Shown here: in pieces, positions 41,528 to 50,702 of the stretch
Numbering within the stretch: position 1 is the first letter of the stretch
Layout of the letters: every line of letters starts with the position of its first letter
Origin: JBGAHD01 sp044226395
GTDB taxonomy: Bacteria > Pseudomonadota > Gammaproteobacteria > Xanthomonadales > Ahniellaceae
Length of the DNA stretch: 64,000 bases
NCBI GenBank assembly: GCA_044226395.1
Contig: JBGAHD010000003.1
Coordinates: forward strand, 372,001-436,000
Direction of reading: 5' to 3'
Translations under genes and position numbers: made by a program
Notes under the pieces: model-generated
The model's input: only the letters and a program-made list of their open reading frames with translations
What the model was told of the DNA's origin: nothing
Database searches by the model: none

Positions 41528-42322
41528 ATGGAAAGCGAAGGCACTCTCGCCCTGATGTATCACGCGATCGCCGCGCGCGATGGCGCGCTCGCGCATGCCG
41601 ACGCGCATTACGCGCTGGGCGTGGCGCAGTTCGCGGTGCATCTTGAGTCGATCCTCGCGGCGCGGCGCGTCGGCGTGTCCGCGCGTGACGTGCTGGAAGG
41701 TCGCGCGCCGCGTGGTGCGGTGGCGATCACCTTCGACGATGGCCATGTCAGCAATCACGATCTGGCCTGGGAAGAACTGCTCGCGCGCGGCATGCGCGCG
41801 GATTTCTTCGTCAATCCCGCGCGCGTGGGCACCACGGGTTACTGCAATTGGGCGCAGTTGCGCGCGATGGCGGAGTCGGGGCAGTCGATTCAATCGCACG
41901 GCATGACGCACCGGTACTTCACCGCGCTCGATGGCGCGGCCTTGCGCGCGGAGTTGGTGGATTCGCGCGCGATGATCGAGGACCGCATCGGTCAGGCCGT
42001 GTGCCTGCTCGCGCCGCCCGGGGGTCGCGTGCCGCGTGGCCTGTGGCGTCTCGCGCAGGAGTGTGGTTATCGCGCGGTGCTGGGTTCGGCGCCGGGGCGT
42101 TGGCCGCGTGGCGACACCTCGCGCATCTTGCCGCGCGTGGCGATCACGCGAGGCACGACGGCGGAACACTTGCGCGGTTGGCTCGAAGGCGGCGACGCGG
42201 CGCTGCGTCCCTTGCGATGGCGCTATGTGCTGCTCGATACCGCCAAGCGCGTGCTCGGCGACGCGCGATACGAGCGCGTGCGCGCCAGCCTGCTCGCGCG
42301 GCGCGCGGCGGGGGCGACATGA
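41528..42322 (+). CDS. NodB-like polysaccharide deacetylase
   Basis: Probably removes acetyl groups from the nascent polymer or a precursor. The 264-residue protein has the carbohydrate esterase 4 signature: ALMYHAIAARD at the start, AITFDDGH (about 70-77) with the catalytic Asp pair, and SHGMTH (about 122-127) supplying the metal histidines. LAPPGGRVPRGL stands at the motif 3 position. No signal peptide is visible, so a cytoplasmic or membrane-associated action is likely, as for exosortase-locus deacetylases (TIGR03006-like). It starts 2 bases after the barrel gene and overlaps the next gene by 4 bases (ATGA). Confidence 0.92.
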   Translation: MESEGTLALMYHAIAARDGALAHADAHYALGVAQFAVHLESILAARRVGVSARDVLEGRAPRGAVAITFDDGHVSNHDLAWEELLARGMRADFFVNPARVGTTGYCNWAQLRAMAESGQSIQSHGMTHRYFTALDGAALRAELVDSRAMIEDRIGQAVCLLAPPGGRVPRGLWRLAQECGYRAVLGSAPGRWPRGDTSRILPRVAITRGTTAEHLRGWLEGGDAALRPLRWRYVLLDTAKRVLGDARYERVRASLLARRAAGAT

Positions 42323-43464
42323 TCGCGACGATCTTCTGGCTGGCGCTCGCCTTGATCGCGCTGACCTTCGTGGGTTACCCGTTGATCATGGCGGCGTGGG
42401 CGCGCTGGCGACCGCGCGGCTATCTGCCCAGCGACTGGCTACCGAGCGTGAGCGTGGTGATGACCGTGCACAATGGCGCGGCCGATCTGGCGCGCAAGCT
42501 CGAGCAACTGCTCGCGCACGACTATCCGAGCGAGCGGCTCGACGTGGTCGTGGTCTCCGATGGCTCGACCGATGCGACCGACGACATTCTGCGTCGCTTC
42601 GAAGGCCCGCGCGTGCGCGTGCTGTATGCGACGACGCGACGCGGCAAGTCGGCATGTCTTTCCGATGCGATTGGTCTGGCGCGCAGCGATGTGCTTGTGT
42701 TCACCGATGTGCGTCAGCGTTTGGACGAGGGCGCGATCCGCGCGCTGGTCGCGCCACTGGGCGACGCGCATATCGGTGCGGTCAGCGGCGAGTTGGTGTT
42801 CGAACAGGTTGAAGGCTACGCGGCCGCGGTCGATGCGTATTGGCGCTACGAGAAATGGATTCGCCGCAACGAGGCGCAGTCGGGTTCGGTGATGGGCGTC
42901 ACGGGCGCGCTGTATGCCGTGCGTCGCGCCGACATGCCGCGACCGCCGCCGGGCTTGGTGCTCGATGATTTGTGGGTGCCGCTGCAATTGATCGCGCGTG
43001 GCCTGCGCGTGATCTTCAGCGAGGACGCGCGCGTCTTCGATCGCCCGTCGAGCGATGCGCGCGCCGAATCCACGCGCAAGCGCCGGACCTTGGCGGGCAA
43101 CTGGCAACTCATCGCCATGTGGCCGGGGCTGGTGATTCCTGGCGCCAGCCCCGCGTGGTGGCGATTGATCGGCCACAAATTCCTGCGGCTGATCGTGCCG
43201 ATGCTGCTGCTGATCGCGTTCGCGACCAATGCGCACTTGGCGCGCGACAGCACGTTCTACGCGGTGCTGGCCTTGGCGCAAGTGATGGCCTATGTGATCG
43301 CTGGCCTCGGTGTCGCAATGCCTGGCTTGCGGCGCTGGTTGCCGGTGCGGCTGGTGTCGGCGTTCGCCGAGATGAATGTCTACGCGGTGCTGGGTTTCGT
43401 CGATTTTCTGCGTCAGCGCGCGCCGCATTTGTGGCAGGCCTCTACGGCGGGAGTGGCGCGATGA
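42319..43464 (+). CDS. Family 2 glycosyltransferase, membrane type
   Basis: A 381-residue inner-membrane glycosyltransferase adding a sugar to the lipid-linked repeat or polymer. The N-terminal helix (IFWLALALIALTFVGYPLIM) leads to the GT-A domain: SVSVVMTVHNGAADLARKLE, VVVSDGSTDATDDI (about 90-103), GKSACLSDAIG and a DVRQRLDEGA metal site. GVTGALYAVRRAD and VLDDLWVPLQLIARGLRV follow, then TRKRRTLAGNWQL, in place of the QxxRW of processive synthases. Three further helices end the protein (MLLLIAFATNAH, VLALAQVMAYVIAGLG, YAVLGFVDFL). Start ATG overlaps the deacetylase stop; its stop overlaps the next start. Donor sugar unknown. Confidence 0.92.
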   Translation: MIATIFWLALALIALTFVGYPLIMAAWARWRPRGYLPSDWLPSVSVVMTVHNGAADLARKLEQLLAHDYPSERLDVVVVSDGSTDATDDILRRFEGPRVRVLYATTRRGKSACLSDAIGLARSDVLVFTDVRQRLDEGAIRALVAPLGDAHIGAVSGELVFEQVEGYAAAVDAYWRYEKWIRRNEAQSGSVMGVTGALYAVRRADMPRPPPGLVLDDLWVPLQLIARGLRVIFSEDARVFDRPSSDARAESTRKRRTLAGNWQLIAMWPGLVIPGASPAWWRLIGHKFLRLIVPMLLLIAFATNAHLARDSTFYAVLALAQVMAYVIAGLGVAMPGLRRWLPVRLVSAFAEMNVYAVLGFVDFLRQRAPHLWQASTAGVAR

Positions 43465-44684
43465 GCGAGTCGACTCAGTCGCTGCGCGTGCTCTACGTGG
43501 TGTCGCTGTTTCCGTGCTGGTCGGAAACTTTCATCGTGCGCGAGATCGAGCAATTGATCGCGCGCGGCGTCGACGTGCGGATTCTTTCACTGAAGGCGCC
43601 GTCGGAGCGCATGGTGCAATCGCGCGCCGAGGCCTTGTTGCCGCGAACGATGCATCCCGCGTCGACGGCTCAAACCGTGCTGCGCGTGCTGGCCGAATGC
43701 GCGCGTCATCCGCTGGTGATGTTGTCGGTGTTCCTACGCACGCTGGGCCTGTGGCGTCAGCCCGTGGTGCTGGCCAAGACCTGGGTAGCGCTGGCGCGCG
43801 CCATCGGCAGGCTCGACGAGGTGCGCGCCTTCGCGCCGAACTATGTGCACGCGCATTGGGCCACGTATCCGTCGACGGTGGCGTGGTGTCTGGGGCGTTT
43901 GTTGCGCAAGCCTTATGGTTTTACTTGCCACGCGCACGACATCTTCGTCGACGATCAATTGCTGCGGCTGAAGCTGGCGACGGCGCGACTGGCGGTGACG
44001 ATTTCGCAGTTCAATGTGCGTCATCTGCGACCGTGGGCGAGCCCGGGCGCGCGCGAGCCCGTGGTGATTCATTGCGGCGTCGATCTGGACGAGATGCCGT
44101 TCACGCCCGAAGGGCGCGTCGCGGACGAACTGCTCGCGGTCGGTCGCCTCGATCCGATCAAGGGCTTCGCGGTCCTGATTCGCGCCATGGCGCGCGTGAA
44201 AGCCGCCGGCGTGCCCGCGCGCTTGACCGTGATCGGCGAAGGCCCCGAGCGCGCCGCCTTGGAAGAGTTGGTGCGCGCCTGTGACGTGGCCGATCGCGTG
44301 AGCTTGCCCGGCGCGCGACCGCAAGAAGGCGTTCGCGCTGCGATGCGCTCGGCCAATCTGTTCGTGCTTCCGAGCGTGGTCACGCCCGATGGCAATCGCG
44401 ACGGCATTCCCGTGGCGCTGATGGAAGCCATGGCCTGTGGCACGCCCGTGTTGAGCACCACGGTGTCGGGCATTCCGGAATTGATCGCCGATGGTGTCGA
44501 AGGCCGTCTGGTCGCGCCGGACAACGACGAGGCGCTCGCGCACGCAATCATCGAGATGCTCGCCGACGCGCCCGCGCGCGAGCGTTGGACCCGCGCGGCG
44601 CGCGCGCGAATCACGCGCGAGTTCGATGCGCGTCTCGAAGCCGGACGCCTGCTCGGCGAGATTCAGGCGCGCTGCCATGACTGA
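43461..44684 (+). CDS. Family 4 glycosyltransferase
   Basis: A 407-residue GT-B enzyme without clear membrane spans. The N-terminal half has LYVVSLFPCWSETFIVREIE, the pattern of exopolysaccharide GT4 enzymes acting on lipid-linked sugars, and YGFTCHAHDIFVDD. The C-terminal half has VGRLDPIKGFAVLIRAMARV and the donor-binding EX7E region around GIPVALMEAMACGTPVLSTT. The ATG is reached by a 4-base overlap with the family 2 transferase. The next gene starts 8 bases before its stop. Donor and acceptor cannot be assigned. Confidence 0.93.
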   Translation: MSESTQSLRVLYVVSLFPCWSETFIVREIEQLIARGVDVRILSLKAPSERMVQSRAEALLPRTMHPASTAQTVLRVLAECARHPLVMLSVFLRTLGLWRQPVVLAKTWVALARAIGRLDEVRAFAPNYVHAHWATYPSTVAWCLGRLLRKPYGFTCHAHDIFVDDQLLRLKLATARLAVTISQFNVRHLRPWASPGAREPVVIHCGVDLDEMPFTPEGRVADELLAVGRLDPIKGFAVLIRAMARVKAAGVPARLTVIGEGPERAALEELVRACDVADRVSLPGARPQEGVRAAMRSANLFVLPSVVTPDGNRDGIPVALMEAMACGTPVLSTTVSGIPELIADGVEGRLVAPDNDEALAHAIIEMLADAPARERWTRAARARITREFDARLEAGRLLGEIQARCHD

Positions 44685-45792
44685 AGCGCATCGCATCCTG
44701 GTCGTGACCGACGAGATGGAAGTCGGCGGCAGTCAGCGTCAGATCGTGCATTTGTTGCTGGGGCTGGCGGGGCAAGATCGCGCGCCGGAGCTGCTGTATT
44801 TCCGCAAGCCTTCGTTCCTGGTCGATCAGGTGCGCGCGGCGGGCGTTAAGGTGCATCGCATTGAGAAACGCGGACGCTTGGATCTGCGCTTCTTTCGCGC
44901 CTTGATCGCGCGCTTGCGCGAAGGGCGCTATGACGTGGTGCATTGTTTCTCGATCACCGCCGAGATTTGGGTGTGGCTGGCGCTGCGTTTCGCGCCCGGC
45001 GCGCGGCTGGTGAGTTCGGTGCGCGGGCTGTGCCTGGGTTATTCGCCGTTGTTGTGGCGCTTGAAGGCGGCGGTCAGTCGCGCCTCGAGCGCGATCATCG
45101 CCAACAGTCGCGCGGGTGCCGACGAGACCGCGCAGCGCGCCGGCGTGGCGCGCGGCCGCATCGACGTGGTGCCCAATGGCGTGACCTTGACGCCGGTCGC
45201 GGCCGAGGTCGATCGCGCACTCGCGCGCGCCGCGTGGCTGCAAGGCGCGCGGCGCTTGCTGCTACTGTTCGTCGGTCGGCTGGTGGTTGAGAAGAACGTC
45301 GAAGTCTTGATCCGCGCCTTGGCCCGCCTGCCCGCCGAGCTGCGTCCGATCACGCTGATCGCGGGCGATGGGCCCTTGCGCGGCGCGCTGGAAAGCGCCA
45401 GTCGCTCGGCGGATCTGGAAGACACGGTGCGCTTTCTCGGTGAACGCGACGACGTCTCGCAATTGATGCAGGCGGCCGATCTGTTCGTGCTGCCCTCTCG
45501 TGAAGAAGGACTTTCCAACGTGATTCTCGAAGCCATGGGCGCCGGCCTGCCGGTCATCGCCTCGGCGGTAGGTGGCAACCCCGAACTCGTCGACGATGGT
45601 CGCAGCGGTTTGCTGTTCGCCAATGACGATGACGCGGCGCTCGCGGGCGCACTGGCGCGCGCCTTGCGCGATGAAGGTCTGCGTCAGCGCTTAGGTCGCG
45701 AGGCCCGCGCACGCGCGGAGCGCGACTACAGCACCACCGCCATGGTCGCGCGCACCGTCGCGATCTACGACCGTTGTCTGGAGGCGCGATGA
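44677..45792 (+). CDS. Family 4 glycosyltransferase
   Basis: A 371-residue GT-B glycosyltransferase. MEVGGSQRQIVHLLLGL near residue 15 is the glycine-rich acceptor loop, RYDVVHCFSITAEIWVWLAL follows, and IIANSRAGADETAQRAGV and VPNGVTL mark the inter-domain region. The retaining EX7E motif is in EEGLSNVILEAMGAGLPVIA. Similar to the third glycosyltransferase at 47.6 kb in the SxVxGxxE(L/D)VDDGR ending, so they may be ancient duplicates. Coupled to both neighbours by short overlaps. Confidence 0.93.
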   Translation: MTEAHRILVVTDEMEVGGSQRQIVHLLLGLAGQDRAPELLYFRKPSFLVDQVRAAGVKVHRIEKRGRLDLRFFRALIARLREGRYDVVHCFSITAEIWVWLALRFAPGARLVSSVRGLCLGYSPLLWRLKAAVSRASSAIIANSRAGADETAQRAGVARGRIDVVPNGVTLTPVAAEVDRALARAAWLQGARRLLLLFVGRLVVEKNVEVLIRALARLPAELRPITLIAGDGPLRGALESASRSADLEDTVRFLGERDDVSQLMQAADLFVLPSREEGLSNVILEAMGAGLPVIASAVGGNPELVDDGRSGLLFANDDDAALAGALARALRDEGLRQRLGREARARAERDYSTTAMVARTVAIYDRCLEAR

Positions 45793-47621
45793 GCCGCGAT
45801 CAGGCCACGGCCTTGACTCAAATCACCGCGGCGATCACGACGCCGCGCGAGGCCGGACGCGGCGTGGTCGGCGATTTTCTCGTCGGCGCGGGAGACACGC
45901 GCGCACTGATCGATGCCGCGACTTGGCCGACACGCGAGACTACGCGCGACTTCGCGCAGGAAGGCCTGAGCATCCGTGCGAGCGGCGCCATCGTTACCGC
46001 AGGCAGCACGGCGGTGGGCTTGTGTGATCTTGTCGCGGGACGTTTCGACGACGCGGTCGGCGCGCAAGCCGAGCCGTGGCGTCATTGGCGCGGCCGCTTC
46101 GCATTGGTGCGCGATGAAGGGCGCGGTGCCTTGTTCGCGGCCACCGATCACTTTGGCACCTTGCCGCTGTACTACACCTTCGATGCCGAGCGCGTGCTGG
46201 TCGCGACCGATCTGCGCCTGCTGCTGCACGCGCCGTGGTTGCGACGCGAAGCCGATCCGACCGCGATCTTTCATTATTTGAATTTTTCCTACGTGCCGGC
46301 GCCGCTGACTTTGGTCGACGGCATACATCGCTTGCCGCCAGGCAGTGTGCTGCGCTGGCGCACGGGGCGGGCCGAGGTCAAGCGCTATTGGCGACCGGCG
46401 TATGCCGAGGATCTCGATGGCAGCGAGGAGGATCTGGCGCGGCAATTGCGCGATCGCCTTGTCGCCGGCGTGCAGCGCTATCGGCCCGAGGACGATGCGC
46501 CGTGGGGATGCTTCCTTAGTGGCGGCACGGATTCGTCGAGCATCACGAGTATTTTGGCGCGACAGCATGCGGATCGGCGCGTGCACAGTTTTTCGATAGG
46601 CTTCGCCGAAGCGGGCTATGACGAGCTGGGTTTCGCCGAGATCGCCGCGAAGGCCTGCGGCGCCGAGCCGCATCTGGGCACGATCGACGAAACCGAGACG
46701 CTCGATGTGCTGCCGCGCTTGGCCGAGTTGTACGACCAGCCTTTTGGCAATGCCTCGGCCGTGCCCACGCGCGCTTGCGCGGCGCTGGCGGCGCGTGGCG
46801 GCTTCTCGACCTTGATCGCGGGCGATGGCGGCGACGAGATCTTCGGCGGCAACGAGCGTTACGCCAAGGATCAGATCATGCAGCGCTTTTATCGCTTGCC
46901 GCGGCCGTTCAAGGCCACGGTGCGCGGCGTGGCGGGTTTGTTGGGCGGTGGTTCGGTGCGCTTCTTCAATCGCGTCGACAATTTCGCGCGGCGCGCGTCG
47001 CTGCCGAATCCCGATCGCTTTTACACCGACGATTCGTTTGGTTCCGATCATTATCGCGATCTGCTGACGCCGGCGTTCGCCGCGCGCGTGCCCTCGACCG
47101 CGTCGCTCGAATTCATGCGGGGCGTGTATGGCGAATCGGGCGCGCGCTCGGAACTGCATCGGATCATGGCGCTGGATCTGGCTCTGGCGATCGCGCAGAA
47201 CGATCTGGTGAAGGTGCATCGCGCTTGTCGCGATGCCGGCATTAGCGCGCGCTTCCCCTTGCTCGATCCGGACTTGGTCGATTTCACCGGTCGCCTCGGC
47301 GCGCGCTGGAAAGTGCGCGGCACGGAGAAGCGCTATCTGTTCAAGCGCGCGGTCGCGGAAATCTTGCCGGCGTCGATCCTGAGCAAGCCCAAGCAGGGGT
47401 TTGGCTTGCCCATCAGCGTGTGGATGGCCGAGCGCCCGGCGTTTCGCGATTGGATTCGCGATGTGCTGTTGTCGTCGCGCGCGCGTCAACGCGGCTGGTT
47501 CGACGCGACCTGCATCGAACGCCTGCTCGATGCGCACACGCGCCGGGCGTGGGACTATTCGGCGGGGCTGTGGCAGCTCGTCGTGCTGGAACTGTGGCTG
47601 AGGCGCTATCTCGATGCGTGA
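45789..47621 (+). CDS. Asparagine synthase-related protein lacking the glutaminase cysteine
   Basis: A 610-residue member of the asparagine-synthetase fold. GGAGGCGCG precedes the ATG. The C-terminal synthetase domain is intact: PP-loop SGGTDSS (about 243-249), FSIGFAEAGYDE, LIAGDGGDEIFGGNERY and KPKQGFGLPISVWM. The N-terminal domain begins MSRDQATALTQ with no Cys2, so it cannot cleave glutamine by the usual mechanism, although ATDHFGTLPLYYT shows the residual fold. It may use ammonia, use another amine donor, or get nitrogen from the complete paralogue at 48.8 kb. Such proteins in exopolysaccharide loci are thought to amidate uronic acids. Overlaps the next gene by 8 bases. Confidence 0.88.
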   Translation: MSRDQATALTQITAAITTPREAGRGVVGDFLVGAGDTRALIDAATWPTRETTRDFAQEGLSIRASGAIVTAGSTAVGLCDLVAGRFDDAVGAQAEPWRHWRGRFALVRDEGRGALFAATDHFGTLPLYYTFDAERVLVATDLRLLLHAPWLRREADPTAIFHYLNFSYVPAPLTLVDGIHRLPPGSVLRWRTGRAEVKRYWRPAYAEDLDGSEEDLARQLRDRLVAGVQRYRPEDDAPWGCFLSGGTDSSSITSILARQHADRRVHSFSIGFAEAGYDELGFAEIAAKACGAEPHLGTIDETETLDVLPRLAELYDQPFGNASAVPTRACAALAARGGFSTLIAGDGGDEIFGGNERYAKDQIMQRFYRLPRPFKATVRGVAGLLGGGSVRFFNRVDNFARRASLPNPDRFYTDDSFGSDHYRDLLTPAFAARVPSTASLEFMRGVYGESGARSELHRIMALDLALAIAQNDLVKVHRACRDAGISARFPLLDPDLVDFTGRLGARWKVRGTEKRYLFKRAVAEILPASILSKPKQGFGLPISVWMAERPAFRDWIRDVLLSSRARQRGWFDATCIERLLDAHTRRAWDYSAGLWQLVVLELWLRRYLDA

Positions 47622-48801
47622 TGCTTCGCGGCTGCGGGTCTTGATGGTGCTCGAAAGCCGCTTCCCGTCGCCGTACGGTGGCGGCGCGGAGAGCCAGGTG
47701 CGCACCTTGGGCCGAGCCTTGCGCGAGCAAGGTCACGGCGTCACCGTGCTCACGCCGCGTTTCGTCGATGGCGACACGCGCGGCGTGGCGCGGCACGCGG
47801 GTCTGGCCGTGTGTCGCTTGGCGTATCCGAATTGGCGGGGCATCGGCGCGTTCGTGCTGTATCTGCGCCTGGCGCTGCTGCTGCGGTCGCGACGCGACTG
47901 CTATGACGTGATCCACGTGCACATCGCCCACAAGATGGGCGCGATCGCGAGTTGGCTCGGCCGCGCGATGGGTCTGCGCGTGGTGGTGAAGTTCTCCGGT
48001 TGGTGGGAAGTCGAGCATGGCGTGTTGCGCGCCGGCGGCGGACCCGTGGCGCGCGCGGCACGCGCGATGTTGCGCCGCGCGAGCGCGTATCAGGCCATCA
48101 GCACGCGCTTGGCGCGCGCGCTGGTCGAGCGCGGCTTCGCGCCATCGCGCATTCATTGCGTGCCCAATGCTGTGGACATCGCGCGCTTTCGACCGCGACC
48201 GCCGGTGACGCGCGACACGCGCGCGTTGCGAGCGGTCTTCGTCGGTCGCTTGGTCGTGGAGAAGGGCGTCGATGGCCTGCTGCGCGCATGGGCCGCGGCA
48301 TTCGGTCCGAATGGCACGCATCAACTCGTGCTGGTCGGCAATGGTCATTTGCGCGAGAGCTTGGCGCGACAAGCCGAAGAACTTGGCATTGCGTCGCAGA
48401 TCGTCTTCGCGGGGCATGCGGAGAATGTCGAGGCGTTTCTCGCGGAGGCGGACTTTGGCGTTCTGCCTTCGCACATCGAAGGGTTGTCCAATACCTTGCT
48501 GGAATTCATGGCCTGTGGCTTGCCGGTGCTGGCTTCGCGCGTGAGCGGCAGCGAGGATTTCGTCGACGACGGTCGCAACGGTTGGTTGTTCGAGCCCGGC
48601 GATGAAGCGGCGCTGCGCGCTTGCCTCGAACGCATCGGCCGGCTCGATCGCGCCGCGTTGAATGACGCCGGCGCGGCCGCGCGCCACACCGTGCAGACGC
48701 GCGCTGGCACGCGCCAAGTCGTGGCGCGCTTGCTGGCGTTGTATCGCGGCGAATCCGCGGTCGACCCCGTCGATACGGCACCCGCCGTGGGAGAGGACTG
48801 A
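47614..48801 (+). CDS. Family 4 glycosyltransferase
   Basis: A 395-residue GT-B enzyme. SRFPSPYGGGAESQVRTLG near residue 15 is the acceptor glycine loop, and VIHVHIAHKMGAIASWLGRA and VVVKFSGWWEVEHG continue the N-terminal domain. FVGRLVVEKGVDGLLRAW begins the C-terminal domain, and EGLSNTLLEFMACGLPVLAS carries the EX7E motif. The ATG at 47614 overlaps the end of the asparagine-synthase-like gene. It lies between two amidotransferase-type genes, so sugar transfer and amidation may be linked steps. Substrate unknown. Confidence 0.92.
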   Translation: MRDASRLRVLMVLESRFPSPYGGGAESQVRTLGRALREQGHGVTVLTPRFVDGDTRGVARHAGLAVCRLAYPNWRGIGAFVLYLRLALLLRSRRDCYDVIHVHIAHKMGAIASWLGRAMGLRVVVKFSGWWEVEHGVLRAGGGPVARAARAMLRRASAYQAISTRLARALVERGFAPSRIHCVPNAVDIARFRPRPPVTRDTRALRAVFVGRLVVEKGVDGLLRAWAAAFGPNGTHQLVLVGNGHLRESLARQAEELGIASQIVFAGHAENVEAFLAEADFGVLPSHIEGLSNTLLEFMACGLPVLASRVSGSEDFVDDGRNGWLFEPGDEAALRACLERIGRLDRAALNDAGAAARHTVQTRAGTRQVVARLLALYRGESAVDPVDTAPAVGED

Positions 48802-48803
48802 AC

Positions 48804-50699
48804 ATGTGCGGCATCATTGGCGCGGTCAGCGCTGGACGTCTGCCCTCGCGCGGCGAAGCGCAGGCGCGTGCGATGAACGCGGCGATTCGCCATCGCGGCC
48901 CGGATGACGAGGGTGTGTATCGCGACGCGCGCGCCATGATCGGCATGCGTCGACTCGCGATCATCGACGTCGGCGGCGGCCATCAGCCGGTGCACAACGA
49001 GGACGGCGGCATCCAGGCCGTGTTCAATGGCGAGATCTACAACTATCGCGCGTTGCGCGCCGAACTCGAGCGCGCCGGGCATCAGTTCTACACGCAGTCC
49101 GATTCCGAAGTGATCGTGCATGCCTACGAAGCCTGGGGCGAGCGTTGCTTCACGCGCCTGGAAGGCATGTTCGCGATCGCGATCTGGGACGTGCGTCAAC
49201 AGCGCTTGTTGCTGGCGCGCGATCGCCTGGGCAAGAAGCCTCTGTTTCTGTGGCAGCGGGACGACGAGCTGGTGTTCGCCAGCGAATTGAAGTCCTTGCT
49301 GGCGCTGCCCGAATTCGAGCGCAGCGTCGATCTATCCGTGCTCGATGCCTACGTCGCCTTCGGCTATGTGCCGACGCCGCACAGCATCTTCCGCGACGTG
49401 CGCAAGCTCAAGCCGGGACACTTCGCCGTGTACGAGGGCGGGCGTCTGCGCGAGCAGGCGTACTGGCGTCTCGAGTTCGGCCCGACCTTCGTCGGCGATG
49501 AAGCGCGGGCAACCGAAGAACTGGCGTCGCTGCTCGAACGCGCGGTCGACGATCGTCTCGTGTCGGACGTGCCATTCGGTGCATTCCTCAGCGGCGGTCT
49601 CGATTCTTCGGTCGTGGTCGCGCTGATGGCGCGGCGCATGAAGCAGCCGGTGAAGACCTTCTCGATCGGCTTTCGCGAAGCGCGTTACAACGAACTCTCC
49701 GACGCGCGTCGCGTCGCCGAACACCTGGGCACCGAGCATCACGAACTGGTGGTCGAGCCCGATGCCGTGGAGTTGATGGAAAAGCTCGTCTGGCATTTGG
49801 ACGAACCCTTCGCCGATGCTTCGGCCGTGCCGACGTTCCTCGTCTCGGAACTCGCCGGCCGTCACGTGAAGATGGTGCTCTCGGGTGATGGCGGCGATGA
49901 AGCCTTCGGCGGCTACGATCGCTATCTGCGGTTTCTGCGCCTGGAATCGCTCGGGGCGTTCAAGCCGCTGATGGCCGTCGGCTTGCGCGGCGCGGCCGTG
50001 TTGGCCGGTGGCGCGCGCGCGTTCCGGTGGCGACGCATCGCCGAGCGCTTGCGGCTGTCGTTTCCCGACAGCTATCTCAGTGGCGTGGCCTTGAGTCGCC
50101 CGGAGTTCGTGCGCGAATTGCTGGGTAGCCGCGCGCGCGAACAGCCGTATCGCGCGCTCGATCACGCGATGACGCTCGGCGCCGACGCGAACTGGCTCGA
50201 CCGCGTGGTCGACATCGACATCGGCAGTTATCTGCTCGACGACATTCTGGTGAAGCTCGATCGCATGAGCATGGCCGCGTCGATCGAAGGGCGCGCGCCC
50301 TTGCTCGATCATCGCCTGGTCGAATTCGCCGTGCGCTTGCCCGCGTCGATGCGCGTGCGCGATGGCCGGGGCAAGCATCTGCTGCGTCGCGTGGCTTCGC
50401 GCTGGTTGCCGCCGGCGGTGCTGGACAAACCGAAGCAGGGTTTCGGCATTCCCTTGCCGGAATGGTTTCGCGGTCCGCTGCGCGAGCTGGCGGCGGACGT
50501 GCTCGGCAGTCGCGCGTTTCGCGAGCGCGGTTGGTTGTCGCCGGCGGTCGCGCAGCGTTGCTTGCACGATCACGCGCGCGGCGCGGCCGATCTGAGCGAG
50601 CCGCTGTGGTTGATGCTGTGCCTGGAACTGTGGGCGCGGCGCTTCATCGATCGCGATGCGTCGGCGACGCGCACCACGCGTGTGGCCGTGGATGCCTGA
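48804..50699 (+). CDS. XrtA-system-type asparagine synthase (glutamine-dependent amidotransferase)
   Basis: A 631-residue complete amidotransferase. It begins MCGIIGAVS, so Cys2 is the glutaminase nucleophile, with RHRGPDDEG and VFNGEIYNYRALR. The synthetase domain has the PP-loop SGGLDSS (about 262-268), FSIGFREARYNE, LSGDGGDEAFGGYDRY and KPKQGFGIPLPEWF. Length and phrases match the TIGR03108-type amidotransferase of exosortase-A loci as I remember it. It probably amidates a sugar acid in the polymer rather than making asparagine. It starts 2 bases after the glycosyltransferase gene. Compare the cysteine-less paralogue at 45.8 kb. Confidence 0.93.
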   Translation: MCGIIGAVSAGRLPSRGEAQARAMNAAIRHRGPDDEGVYRDARAMIGMRRLAIIDVGGGHQPVHNEDGGIQAVFNGEIYNYRALRAELERAGHQFYTQSDSEVIVHAYEAWGERCFTRLEGMFAIAIWDVRQQRLLLARDRLGKKPLFLWQRDDELVFASELKSLLALPEFERSVDLSVLDAYVAFGYVPTPHSIFRDVRKLKPGHFAVYEGGRLREQAYWRLEFGPTFVGDEARATEELASLLERAVDDRLVSDVPFGAFLSGGLDSSVVVALMARRMKQPVKTFSIGFREARYNELSDARRVAEHLGTEHHELVVEPDAVELMEKLVWHLDEPFADASAVPTFLVSELAGRHVKMVLSGDGGDEAFGGYDRYLRFLRLESLGAFKPLMAVGLRGAAVLAGGARAFRWRRIAERLRLSFPDSYLSGVALSRPEFVRELLGSRAREQPYRALDHAMTLGADANWLDRVVDIDIGSYLLDDILVKLDRMSMAASIEGRAPLLDHRLVEFAVRLPASMRVRDGRGKHLLRRVASRWLPPAVLDKPKQGFGIPLPEWFRGPLRELAADVLGSRAFRERGWLSPAVAQRCLHDHARGAADLSEPLWLMLCLELWARRFIDRDASATRTTRVAVDA

Positions 50700-50702
50700 G
50701 CC

